Shown here: one piece after another, positions 35,781 to 44,140 of the stretch
Position numbering within the stretch: the stretch's first letter is position 1
Layout: every line of letters begins with the position of its first letter
DNA from: Acinetobacter chinensis
GTDB lineage: Bacteria > Pseudomonadota > Gammaproteobacteria > Pseudomonadales > Moraxellaceae
NCBI RefSeq assembly: GCF_002165375.2
Contig: NZ_CP032134.1
Location: 3,162,001-3,226,000 of the forward strand
DNA: 64,000 nucleotides
Direction of reading: 5' to 3'
The notes under the pieces: model-generated
The model's database searches: none
Told to the model about the DNA's origin: nothing
What the model saw: only the letters and a program-made list of their open reading frames with translations
Made by a program: the position numbers and the translations under genes

Positions 35781-37603
35781 TGAAAACTTTCCAGTTCAAA
35801 ACCCTCTCCCTCTGCCTGCTGGCAACCAGTGCCATGAGTTTCATGACCTTCTCTCATGCCGCTGTCCCTGCCAGCTGGACATTTAACGATGTTTTAAGCC
35901 AGAACAAACGCAGTCAGATCAGTCAGTATTTTTATGTCGGTCAAGGCGAGCAATGGAACAATGCGGTATATAAAGCAAAATATAATACCGCCCCCAATAC
36001 GCACCTGCTGGTCACTTATAATGACAAACCCATTTACAGAACAACTTTAGATGGCACCGGTCTTCTGAGCTTTCCACTGCCTGTTGAAAAAAGTGGCTTT
36101 CACCGTCTGGATTTTATTGTTGAAAACCGTGAGACCACTTCAAAAGAAAATATGTGTGCTGAACCACCCATTTATATCAGTTCACTTGAACAGGCAGAAA
36201 TCAGTTATCAGCCTCACCGTTCACAGCTCCGCTTAAGCGAACTGCCAGATGCGTTGTACAACCCTAAACTCACCAGTAAAACACCACTCAGAGCTGTTTT
36301 TGACTACAACACCAAAAGCATAACTGAACGTAATATACTGGCGCGACTGGTCGTGGGCTGGGAACATGCAAGGCAGATTCAATGGTTCCGTCCTGAACAG
36401 AAAACAGAGCAGCCGGCTGATTATCGGATTAATATCAAACAGGTTCCGAACTTAACTACTGCACCTGTAAAGTTAAGCTATGTTCAGGGGATTCCGACAT
36501 TAAGTATTGAATATTCCACGGCTGAACAACTCGAAGCTGTTGCCCGCGTACTGCTGCAACCAAAGTTCAACAATCAGCTGACCGGTGACTCTGCCAGTAT
36601 CACCTCCTCAGTTTCTGAGCCTGAATGGGCAACTGCCCGAACATTCAATACCCTGGCGGATTTTGGTATTCAGGACTTCAGGATAGGTCTGGACAAATAT
36701 AATTTCAGTTTAGCCTTCCCATCCGTCTGGGAACCCTCTGACAGTCTTTCCGGTATTATTTCACTGCGTTCTCAGACTGGTTTACTTGAAGGTTCTTCAA
36801 TCTCCGCCTGGATCAATGACCAACTGGCAGGGAATATTCAGCTGGCTTATCTGGAAGAAAAACCGCTTGATCGCCAGTTTAATATTTTAGGTGCCAAAGT
36901 TGAAGTTAAGCCAAATTATAATTTACATCTGGAAAACTCAATTATTGCCAACTCCCAATGTCTGCCCGCTGCACACGGCGCAGTCTGGGTCAATACAGAA
37001 AAATCTCAGCTGACACTGCCTTATACATTAAAAATCGGGGTTATGAGTGCTTCATCATCTCTTGCCGCCACACCAAAAATTGCGGTATCCGGTGATCCTG
37101 GCAGTCTGGGAATGGCTGTCACTGCCATGCAGTCTGCCAAAGATATGTTACTGACCAATGCGCCAGTCAAGCTGCAGATTTCAACCTTTAATCCAGCAGC
37201 ACCTGAAAAAGTGAATATCCGTATTGATGCTGCAACCTATCAGCAACTGGTGAAACAGCATGAAAATATGCTCTACGCACCTACTGCACAAAATGGTTTT
37301 TTTGCGGTGTTCACCAACGACAATGTACACTTCATTACCAGTAACGAGCTTGGAGCCAATACCTTTAACCAGTACTGGTCTGGCATTCAGAGTGAAATTC
37401 CAAATAATGTAGGACAGATTTTTGTCTCATCTGAAGGACAGTTGCATATCCTGGAAAATATTTCTCCGGTGAAAACGCAGCAGGCAGTGATTAAACAATC
37501 CAACAGCTTCCTCTGGATCATGCTCGGCTTATTTGCAATTGTAGTCATCATGCTTCTGTTACTATGGCGTAAACGTAAAAATGATACGAAAAAAGACGAT
37601 TAA
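35780..37603 (+). CDS. BcsB-like periplasmic subunit of the synthase
   Basis: The 607-aa protein has a signal peptide ending near SHAA, a long beta-rich periplasmic region with the BcsB-like start YFYVGQGEQWNNA and a conserved ENMCAEPP cysteine loop, and a single C-terminal membrane helix (FLWIMLGLFAIVVIMLLLLW) with a basic tail. BcsB anchors to the inner membrane beside the synthase and guides the polymer through the periplasm. It is shorter than E. coli BcsB (about 780 aa). Its start overlaps the synthase stop by one base (TAATG), implying coupled expression. Confidence 0.85.
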   Translation: MKTFQFKTLSLCLLATSAMSFMTFSHAAVPASWTFNDVLSQNKRSQISQYFYVGQGEQWNNAVYKAKYNTAPNTHLLVTYNDKPIYRTTLDGTGLLSFPLPVEKSGFHRLDFIVENRETTSKENMCAEPPIYISSLEQAEISYQPHRSQLRLSELPDALYNPKLTSKTPLRAVFDYNTKSITERNILARLVVGWEHARQIQWFRPEQKTEQPADYRINIKQVPNLTTAPVKLSYVQGIPTLSIEYSTAEQLEAVARVLLQPKFNNQLTGDSASITSSVSEPEWATARTFNTLADFGIQDFRIGLDKYNFSLAFPSVWEPSDSLSGIISLRSQTGLLEGSSISAWINDQLAGNIQLAYLEEKPLDRQFNILGAKVEVKPNYNLHLENSIIANSQCLPAAHGAVWVNTEKSQLTLPYTLKIGVMSASSSLAATPKIAVSGDPGSLGMAVTAMQSAKDMLLTNAPVKLQISTFNPAAPEKVNIRIDAATYQQLVKQHENMLYAPTAQNGFFAVFTNDNVHFITSNELGANTFNQYWSGIQSEIPNNVGQIFVSSEGQLHILENISPVKTQQAVIKQSNSFLWIMLGLFAIVVIMLLLLWRKRKNDTKKDD

Positions 37604-38447
37604 AATCAGTCTCTATGTCAGCATCATGATCAGTGTGTTGTTACTGGGTACTGTATGGGCGACGCCTGGTACAGTATCACCTGCTCAGGTGGTTGGTGTT
37701 TTCTGGCAACCGACTTTACAGACCAGACCAAGCGGCAACTGGGATCTGCTCGGGGTACGGACGTTCGTACCTCAGTTTGGTGTGGTGGATGGTAAATCAT
37801 GGGTTCCTACGCAAAATATTCCGCAATGGAATCCACTGCCTGACTGGAAAAAAGTCCAGCAGAATGCATGGGCAAAACATCTGATTCTGGGGCTTTCAGG
37901 TGAGTATGATGAAAAACAGGCACGCGCCAATGTAGCCCGCCATGGTGAAATGTCACTACAGTTTATTCAGGAACAGCAGTTAACACAGAAACCGACAGCC
38001 TATTATTTTCCTGTCGAAGCCGATCCCTCCTGGTTAGGTGTTGGCTTACTGGGACAAACCCTCAAAACTCTGCCTAAACCGTTATGGGTCAGTATATACA
38101 GTGCTAAAGCCGAACCCGCCGCTTATGATCTGTGGTTAGGCAGCTGGCTTCCTGAACAGACTCAGGTTTTTTTCCAGGATGGTGTGGGTACAGGTGTACG
38201 TACCCCCGTCCAGGCAAAAAAAATACTGGAAAATCTGCAGCATAAATTTGGCAAAGAACGGATTGTTCTTGTAGTTGAAGCATTCAGACCTAAACGTGGT
38301 GGTGGTTTCCGCGCTGCCTATCCCTGGGAAATCATTCAGCAGCTCAACACTTATCAGAACCAGAAAGTCTATATCTTTGATGGTCCACACTATCTGAGCC
38401 GACCATCTGTATATATGATTGCTTTATGGCAAAAAATGAATACCTGA
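37581..38447 (+). CDS. secreted protein of the polysaccharide locus, possible glycosidase
   Basis: This 288-aa protein begins with a basic stretch and a hydrophobic signal segment. The mature part starts GVFWQPTLQ and alternates strands and helices with conserved tryptophans and acidic residues (PVEADPSWLGVG, WVSIYSAKAEP, VVEAFRPKRGG), like a TIM-barrel glycoside hydrolase of the DUF4434-like kind. Periplasmic glycosidases are common in synthase-dependent polysaccharide systems (BcsZ, PgaB, PelA), where they trim the chain. The enzyme activity is inference. It overlaps the BcsB-like gene by 23 bp and is the last plus-strand gene. Confidence 0.8.
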   Translation: MIRKKTIKISLYVSIMISVLLLGTVWATPGTVSPAQVVGVFWQPTLQTRPSGNWDLLGVRTFVPQFGVVDGKSWVPTQNIPQWNPLPDWKKVQQNAWAKHLILGLSGEYDEKQARANVARHGEMSLQFIQEQQLTQKPTAYYFPVEADPSWLGVGLLGQTLKTLPKPLWVSIYSAKAEPAAYDLWLGSWLPEQTQVFFQDGVGTGVRTPVQAKKILENLQHKFGKERIVLVVEAFRPKRGGGFRAAYPWEIIQQLNTYQNQKVYIFDGPHYLSRPSVYMIALWQKMNT

Positions 38448-38467
38448 TGTCTGAGTCAGATCAGGTA
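38441..38467. terminator. hairpin between the convergent polysaccharide units
   Basis: TACCTGAT (38441-38448) pairs with ATCAGGTA (38460-38467) across an 11-base loop. It includes the last codons of the plus-strand unit and lies in a 31-bp gap. There is no T-run, so termination is uncertain. Confidence 0.3.
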
Positions 38468-38478
38468 CATTCCATCAT

Positions 38479-39624
38479 TCAGCGTCCAAAGACATCCTGG
38501 TACATCCGTTCCAGAATACGTTCAGATGCATGACCATCTCCAAAGGGATTTTCCACTTCTGACATTTGCTGATAATATTTTTTATCATCCATCAGTCGTC
38601 TGGCATGTTCGATAATCAGCTCTTTGTCTGTTCCAACCAGTACACCAGCACCCACATCGACAACTTCTGGACGCTCTGTGGTTGTTCTTAAAATCAGTAC
38701 TGGCTTGTTAAAGGATGGACCTTCTTCCTGCAGTCCTCCCGAATCCGTCATAATAAAATATGCCCGATGCATCATATTCAACAGGTTTGGGTAATCCAGT
38801 GGCTGTAACAGATGTACCTGTTTATGGTCTTTAAAGAACCCATGTACCACCTGATGCACAGCTGGATTTAAGTGTACCGGCCAGACAAAATTCAGCTCAG
38901 GATAATGCTCTGTCAGTGTCTGAATTGACTGACAGATATGCTCAATCCCTTCACCAAAGTTTTCACGTCGATGCGCTGTCACCAGTACCACTTTCTGCTC
39001 TGGATTAAAATTTAATCCCAGCTCCTGCATCAGCTTCTGGCTACGTCCATCATCCATACGCTGTTTCGCCAGTCGCACAGCATCCACAACGGTATTCCCG
39101 GTGACACAGATATGCTCAGGATTGATCATTTCATTTTTTAAATTCTGCCCAGACTGTGCGGTCGGTGCAAAATGCCAGCGTGCCACACGTGACACCAGCT
39201 GACGGTTGCCTTCTTCAGGAAATGGATGATCCATATCATAAGAACGCAGTCCTGCCTCTACATGAGCAACAGCCTGTTTGAGAGCAAATGAGCTCAATCC
39301 TGCTGCCAGTACGGTGGTTGTATCCCCCTGTACAATCACAGCATCCCGTTTCTGCCCATCCGTAAAAACAGTTTCCAGCTGCTGTAAACCCTGGATCAGC
39401 AACTGATTCAGACTTTGACCTGCATTCATCATCTTTAAGCGATGGTCAATTTTGATTTCAAAAAAATCGATGGCATCACGTACAAGTTCATCATGCTGAC
39501 CAGTAAATATCACCTCGACATCAAAACGGTCATCCTGCTGTGCCTGCAGGATAATAGGAGCAACTTTAATCAGTTCAGGACGAGTTCCAAAAACGACACT
39601 TAATTTAAATTTTTGTGCAGTCAT
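38479..39624 (-). CDS. wecB: UDP-N-acetylglucosamine 2-epimerase (non-hydrolysing)
   Basis: This 381-aa enzyme interconverts UDP-GlcNAc and UDP-ManNAc in the cytoplasm. The family motifs VVFGTRPELIKVAPI, GQHDELV, VQGDTTTVLA, HVEAGLRSYD, FPEEGNRQL, TAHRRENFGEG and MTDSGGLQEEGP are all clear. It sits just upstream-facing to the synthase genes and is preceded in its own unit by the outer-membrane protein gene (2-bp gap). In E. coli, WecB supplies UDP-ManNAc to the NfrB synthase for the N4 glycan receptor, and a similar role is inferred here. Confidence 0.95.
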   Translation of the reverse strand: MTAQKFKLSVVFGTRPELIKVAPIILQAQQDDRFDVEVIFTGQHDELVRDAIDFFEIKIDHRLKMMNAGQSLNQLLIQGLQQLETVFTDGQKRDAVIVQGDTTTVLAAGLSSFALKQAVAHVEAGLRSYDMDHPFPEEGNRQLVSRVARWHFAPTAQSGQNLKNEMINPEHICVTGNTVVDAVRLAKQRMDDGRSQKLMQELGLNFNPEQKVVLVTAHRRENFGEGIEHICQSIQTLTEHYPELNFVWPVHLNPAVHQVVHGFFKDHKQVHLLQPLDYPNLLNMMHRAYFIMTDSGGLQEEGPSFNKPVLILRTTTERPEVVDVGAGVLVGTDKELIIEHARRLMDDKKYYQQMSEVENPFGDGHASERILERMYQDVFGR

Positions 39625-39626
39625 AT

Positions 39627-40853
39627 TTAAAATCCATGATAGAAAGTGAGTTCCACGCGGGTATTGTCATAGGTGTTTTTAATTTCTGAGGGTGTGCCTG
39701 AGATATATTTGCCATACATTTTTTCCACGCTGAGTGTGGCTGGAAATTGCTTAAATGGCTTCCATGAGATGCCAGGACCCACTTCAATTAAATTATTGTA
39801 GTAACGCTGTGCTGTATCATTAATGGCATGTGCCTTGCCATAAAATTTCAGCCCCTGATCTGCGAAGTTCAGCCCTGAGCGCACTCTTAAATCTGAAAGA
39901 ACAGAATAATCTTCACGGGAATAAGTCGCGATGTTGCCATAAGCATCTGTATACCAGTTCGGTGAGGATGCATTTTCGGTCAGTTTTTGATGTTGCCATT
40001 CTTCATAGCCTGTAACGCCCGCAACCACACTTTCACGGGTTCTGGAACGATCACGGTCAATCAGATCATAGCTGACACCAACTTCAGCATAAGTACGGAC
40101 AGGAACATTCAACCAGGGTTGATAACTCACACCCACACCAGCAATGGCAGCATTGTCATCAAAAATTAAAGCATTGCTGTGCAAAGTCGCAGGATTGGTA
40201 TTGCCCTTCGATTTTGTATCCCGGTTTAAGCTTGCAAAACCATAGACCTGACCTTGCTGGCTTTCACCAAAGTAACGTCCTGCACGTGCTTTCAGCGGTG
40301 AAACACCCATCGAAAAACGGTCTTCATAAGAGGGCGAAAAATAGATATCTGCAAAATAAGCACTGCCTGTACTGCTCTGATCCCCCTGTAGATTCAGAAC
40401 CGCCTGATCAGCTGTAGCTTTAGTCTGAGGGTTCTGTGAATTCTGCAAGGTTTTAAATACGCTGACTGCTTCTGCATTTCGTCCCAGACCATTGAGTAAA
40501 TATGCCTGCTGCAGGGTCAGTTCTTCATCCTGAGGACTCAGTTCACGAGCCTGGGTAATGCTTTTTAATGCATCCTCCGGTCTTTTCTGATTAATCTGTA
40601 AATAAGTCAGACTTTTCCAGACACGCACTTCCTGGGGCGTTTTTTCTGTCAGTTGAATTAAAATCTGTTCAGCCTGTGCAGGATTGTTTTTTTCCGTTTT
40701 ATAAAACTGATCCCACAGATCATAGACAGGATGACCGGGTCTCAGTTCCGTTCGATCCTCTGAATCTGCATATGCCAAAGGTGCTGTTAAAGCCAATCCT
40801 GACAGGCTCAGAACCCACAGCATTTTCACAAAGGGATATCGGGAATCACGCAT
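39627..40853 (-). CDS. TPR/beta-barrel outer-membrane protein (NfrA/PgaA-like)
   Basis: From ATG 40853 the product is 408 aa with a signal peptide (cleavage near LAYA-DS), then about 130 residues of TPR-like helical repeats (EVRVWKSLTYLQINQKRPEDAL, written in part), then a beta-rich domain of about 230 residues ending in aromatic Phe, typical of outer-membrane barrels. The stretch NNLIEVGPGISWKPF recalls the C-terminal domain of NfrA and PgaA-type exporters. It likely forms the outer-membrane exit for the polymer. An in-frame GTG at 40895 would add 14 residues; the signal peptide favours 40853. Confidence 0.82.
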   Translation of the reverse strand: MRDSRYPFVKMLWVLSLSGLALTAPLAYADSEDRTELRPGHPVYDLWDQFYKTEKNNPAQAEQILIQLTEKTPQEVRVWKSLTYLQINQKRPEDALKSITQARELSPQDEELTLQQAYLLNGLGRNAEAVSVFKTLQNSQNPQTKATADQAVLNLQGDQSSTGSAYFADIYFSPSYEDRFSMGVSPLKARAGRYFGESQQGQVYGFASLNRDTKSKGNTNPATLHSNALIFDDNAAIAGVGVSYQPWLNVPVRTYAEVGVSYDLIDRDRSRTRESVVAGVTGYEEWQHQKLTENASSPNWYTDAYGNIATYSREDYSVLSDLRVRSGLNFADQGLKFYGKAHAINDTAQRYYNNLIEVGPGISWKPFKQFPATLSVEKMYGKYISGTPSEIKNTYDNTRVELTFYHGF

Positions 40854-40938
40854 GCACAAAAACTCACTCAGTTCGTCTAAAATGGACAGTGCCACTGCAA
40901 CTTCAATTTATTGAATAATATATAGACAATATTTTAAA

Positions 40939-40951
40939 ACAGACGACCGAA
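40939..40951 (-). promoter_or_regulatory. 13-bp motif before the outer-membrane protein/wecB unit
   Basis: On the minus strand this reads TTCGGTCGTCTGT, identical to the copy at 32825-32837. Fourteen bases downstream lies TATATA (a -10 candidate), some 60 bp before the ATG at 40853. Confidence 0.5.
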
Positions 40952-41035
40952 CAGCTACTTAGAGCCTTTGTTATTGATTTGTTGTTTTCATGATAAAAAT
41001 GCTGCACACACTTATTTATCTGTTTTTAATACTAC

Positions 41036-41755
41036 TCAAAACACGCCCCACAACATCGAAACTCCGGCCAGAAGCAACATGCCATCCAGGCATAAATTGA
41101 ACATGCGTTCCGATATTTTCAGCACCATTAATTTGCCCAGATAGTTGCCTGCCATCAATGACAGTCCAACCATTACCCCTGCCAAAAGCACGTCCTGTTT
41201 CAGAATCCCCAGTGCGCCAAAAGCAATACTTTTAGAGGCATATAACGCAAAGGAAGACGCTGCTTCTGTTGCCAGTAAAGCGCCTTTGGTCAGACCAAAA
41301 CCACTGAATACCGGCAACAGTAAAGGTCCTGTAGAAAAAACCACACCCGTCAGAAAACCCAGTAATGCACCTGCAATCACTAAATGAAAACGGTTTAACT
41401 GAAAACCATGATGTTTTGCCAGGCGGCGCAGTGGAATCAGCGCAATAAAAAACAGCCCGATACAGAGACTGGAAAGCTCTGCCGGAATCGCCCACAGGGT
41501 ATTTGCACCTAAAACAGCAGCAGGGACACCTGTACTGACAAACAATAAAAAAGCTTTAACATTCAGCTCATGTCGCCATAGTACGACACGGGAAATATTT
41601 CCCATAATTGAAGCAATTGCCATGATCGGCACTGCCAGTTTTGCACCAAAAATATAAGCCAGTATGGGCAATAAAATAATCGATGAGCCCGTCCCCACAA
41701 CACCGCTGATCATGCCTGAAATGATTCCGATCAAAGCCAGTGCCAGATAAATCAT
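41036..41755 (-). CDS. TSUP family (TauE/SafE-like) permease
   Basis: The 239-aa protein has seven or eight hydrophobic segments and the family glycine-rich opening GIISGMISGVVGTGSSIILLP, repeated in weaker form in the second half (GFLTGVVFSTGPLLLPVF). TSUP proteins export or import sulfite, sulfonates or related organic anions. The substrate is not readable from sequence. It is on the same strand as hemW, 32 bp after its 3' neighbour start region, and shares no obvious pathway with it. Confidence 0.88.
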   Translation of the reverse strand: MIYLALALIGIISGMISGVVGTGSSIILLPILAYIFGAKLAVPIMAIASIMGNISRVVLWRHELNVKAFLLFVSTGVPAAVLGANTLWAIPAELSSLCIGLFFIALIPLRRLAKHHGFQLNRFHLVIAGALLGFLTGVVFSTGPLLLPVFSGFGLTKGALLATEAASSFALYASKSIAFGALGILKQDVLLAGVMVGLSLMAGNYLGKLMVLKISERMFNLCLDGMLLLAGVSMLWGVF

Positions 41756-41787
41756 GGCTCAGTTATTTCCGCTGTACGCCGTGAAAA

Positions 41788-42942
41788 TCATAAAAATTCC
41801 TCCAGCACGGAATTTAAAAATATGTGCCCCTGTTCAGTACAGGCCAGCCGGTTTTCATCATCCACCATTAAATGACGCTGTTTCAGAGAGTCCAGTAAAG
41901 GTGCAACAGTCGTCAGTACTGTGCCTGTTCTTTCCAGATAAAAATCAGCAGGAACACCTTCATTTAACCGCAAAGCATTCATCATAAATTCAAAAGGCAT
42001 ATCATCATGTTCAATACGCTTATACTGCAGATTTTCTGCGGGTACTCTGGCTAAATAATCCTTAGGCAAACGGGTTTTCTGATAACGGTACACACCATCA
42101 GGCTGTGTCACTTTGCCATGCGCCCCCGCCCCGATTGCGAGGTAATCCCCGAACTGCCAGTAATTCAGATTGTGTGCCGAAGGTTTCTCTTTACGCCATG
42201 CAGACACTTCATAATTGATAAAACCGCTGGCTTTTAAATACTGTTCACCCTGCTCCTGGATGTCCTCAAGGACTTCATCGACAGGTAAAACCGGCTGAGT
42301 CCGGAAAAAGACCGTATTGGGTTCAATGGTCAGCTGATACCAGGAAATATGCGTTGCACCACTTTCCACCGCCAGTTTCAGATCAAGCAATGCCTGTTCC
42401 AGTGTTTGCTCAGGCAAACCGTGCATCAGATCAACATTGACCCGTTCAAAGCCTGCGGCTCTGGCATGCTGAATCGCAGTCACCGCATTATCACTGGAAT
42501 GAATCCGCCCCAGTTTTTGCAGATGATCAGCATTGAAACTCTGTACCCCAATGGACAGACGGTTAATTCCGGCATCCAGATAATCCGCAAAGGGATCATG
42601 TTCCACCGTTCCAGGGTTGGCTTCCAGTGTAATTTCACATCCCTGCTCAAAAGGAATCAGTGCTTTTAACTGAGCAAACAACCATACATAACCCTGAGCT
42701 GAAATCAGCGAGGGAGTTCCCCCGCCAATAAACACACTATGAATTTTACGTCCCTGTGCGAAATCCGTCTGGGTTTTAAAATCCTCAACCAGCGCCTGTA
42801 AATATTCCTGCTCCAGTTCCTGTGACAGAGCACCGTCAGGCACCGCATGAGAATTGAAGTCACAGTACGGACATTTGCGCACACACCAGGGCATGTGAAT
42901 ATACAGAGAAAGGGGAATATTTTGAGGATTTAAATCTGCCAA
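41788..42942 (-). CDS. hemW: radical SAM haem chaperone HemW
   Basis: The 384-aa protein has the radical SAM motif CVRKCPYCDFNSH (CX3CX2C followed by DF rather than the CXC of HemN), then FIGGGTPSL and the family segment SIGVQSFNADHL. HemW binds haem and delivers it to membrane targets such as respiratory enzymes; it does not make protoporphyrinogen. It is often mis-annotated as HemN, and the true hemN is at 24170-25534. Confidence 0.94.
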   Translation of the reverse strand: MADLNPQNIPLSLYIHMPWCVRKCPYCDFNSHAVPDGALSQELEQEYLQALVEDFKTQTDFAQGRKIHSVFIGGGTPSLISAQGYVWLFAQLKALIPFEQGCEITLEANPGTVEHDPFADYLDAGINRLSIGVQSFNADHLQKLGRIHSSDNAVTAIQHARAAGFERVNVDLMHGLPEQTLEQALLDLKLAVESGATHISWYQLTIEPNTVFFRTQPVLPVDEVLEDIQEQGEQYLKASGFINYEVSAWRKEKPSAHNLNYWQFGDYLAIGAGAHGKVTQPDGVYRYQKTRLPKDYLARVPAENLQYKRIEHDDMPFEFMMNALRLNEGVPADFYLERTGTVLTTVAPLLDSLKQRHLMVDDENRLACTEQGHIFLNSVLEEFL

Positions 42943-43089
42943 GGAAGAAGCTCAGAACGGTATGGAGAATGCATAATTTTAACATGAGTCTGCCCTGTTC
43001 GACCAAATCCCCCACAAAGCAGAGCACAAATGATTTTTTGACTTCGTTTTAGTTCAGTATGTCAGTCTAGGAAAAAGAAAACAGAATTC

Positions 43090-43260
43090 ATGGAAATCGA
43101 CCCTATTTTTATCCGTAACCAATATGCTGAAGCTGAATGACTGAAAAGTTCTGGTTTAACTGAAGCGAGCGTAAATATTCATGCAGGACAAGGTACAGCC
43201 TATCGTCGTTTTTCTTTAAAAATTTATTTCCTGAATTACTCTTTTTTGAAAAGATAGAAA
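43090..43260 (+). pseudogene. decayed VOC (glyoxalase-like) gene fragment
   Basis: From ATG 43090 the reading frame gives MEIDPIFIRNQYAEAE, a TGA stop at 43138, then LKSSGLTEASVNIHAGQGTA and YRRF. This resembles the VOC-family block with GLxEGxxNxHPGQGTxxRRFFF. After the T-run at 43209-43213 the frame must shift by one missing base to continue as FFKNLFPELLFFEK, again VOC-like. One stop and one frameshift in 60 codons, with no 3' remainder, indicate a truncated pseudogene. The family call is from memory of the motif. Confidence 0.5.
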
Positions 43261-43266
43261 ATATAA

Positions 43267-43539
43267 ATGGAAAAAAATATGCCATCTTTACAGGAAATAA
43301 TGAACTGTTCTTTTTTTGAAACTTTTTTGTATTTTGCATGTGTGGCTATTTTTGCACATTTAAGCTCCTATTATTATCAGACTGCAATGAACATTCCTTT
43401 CAGAAAAGAGGTCAGTATTTATTCCATCCTGGTCGGTTTTATGATTTTCACTTTTATGTTTTTAATTTCATGGAATTTCCCTGGTGCTGTTATTGCTGGT
43501 GTATCAGGCGGAATAATTTTCACTCATCGAGCCACATAA
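43267..43539 (+). CDS. small membrane protein, unknown function
   Basis: The 90-aa frame encodes three hydrophobic segments (about residues 19-35, 52-68 and 72-85), giving a small integral membrane protein. An alternative start at the second ATG (43279) has GGA six bases upstream and may be the real one. I do not recognise the family. It begins inside or just after the decayed VOC fragment, so its promoter is unclear. Confidence 0.55.
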   Translation: MEKNMPSLQEIMNCSFFETFLYFACVAIFAHLSSYYYQTAMNIPFRKEVSIYSILVGFMIFTFMFLISWNFPGAVIAGVSGGIIFTHRAT

Positions 43540-43638
43540 CGCTATACGATTTTCAGAAATCAACCTGTATAAATTCGCTCATACCATAAATTTCCATTAG
43601 ACTGAAATTCAACCAGATAAAAAATACACGATTATAAG

Positions 43639-44100
43639 ATGATGAAACTTTCGAGCCAGTTTCTCTTACTGCTTCCTTTGGCAATGGGCATCGGCATCGC
43701 CATGACATTTCAGACGGCTATCAATTCTCAGCTCAGAGAATATTTACACTCGCCGTTACAGGCTGCCCTTTTGTCATTTTTAGTTGGTACAATAGTGCTC
43801 GCCTTTTTTGTGTTTTTTCAGTCTGCGGCAAAACCTTCCTTACAGGAATTAAATCAGATCCCTTTGTATCTGTGGTTCGGAGGATGCCTAGGTGTCTATG
43901 CCATCAGTATCAGCATTTACACCGCACCCAGACTGGGTTTTCTGACCCTGTCAGGTCTGATTATTTTTGGACAGATCATGATGTCGATGCTGCTGGATCA
44001 TTTCGGATGGCTCGGGGTCGAAAAAACACCCATCAACTGGCAACGCCTTTTAGGCAGCGTGGTGATTTTCATAGGTGTGCTTCTCACTCTGCAACGCTGA
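43639..44100 (+). CDS. DMT-superfamily transporter (DUF606/YdcZ type)
   Basis: This 153-aa protein has five hydrophobic segments and the DUF606 opening GIGIAMTFQTAINSQLREYLHSP, followed by AALLSFLVGTIVL and YLWFGGCLGVYAIS. Members are short half-size drug/metabolite transporters that act as dimers, with unknown substrates. It precedes abeM on the same strand by 40 bp and could share its transcript. Confidence 0.87.
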   Translation: MMKLSSQFLLLLPLAMGIGIAMTFQTAINSQLREYLHSPLQAALLSFLVGTIVLAFFVFFQSAAKPSLQELNQIPLYLWFGGCLGVYAISISIYTAPRLGFLTLSGLIIFGQIMMSMLLDHFGWLGVEKTPINWQRLLGSVVIFIGVLLTLQR

Positions 44101-44140
44101 TCCTTCTTTATTCTAAGCACATTTAAAACGAGTACTTCTT

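Noticed and set aside
43109..43339. Minus-strand frame of 76 aa
   Set aside because: It lies over the decayed VOC fragment and the start of another gene, with lysine-rich low-complexity content.
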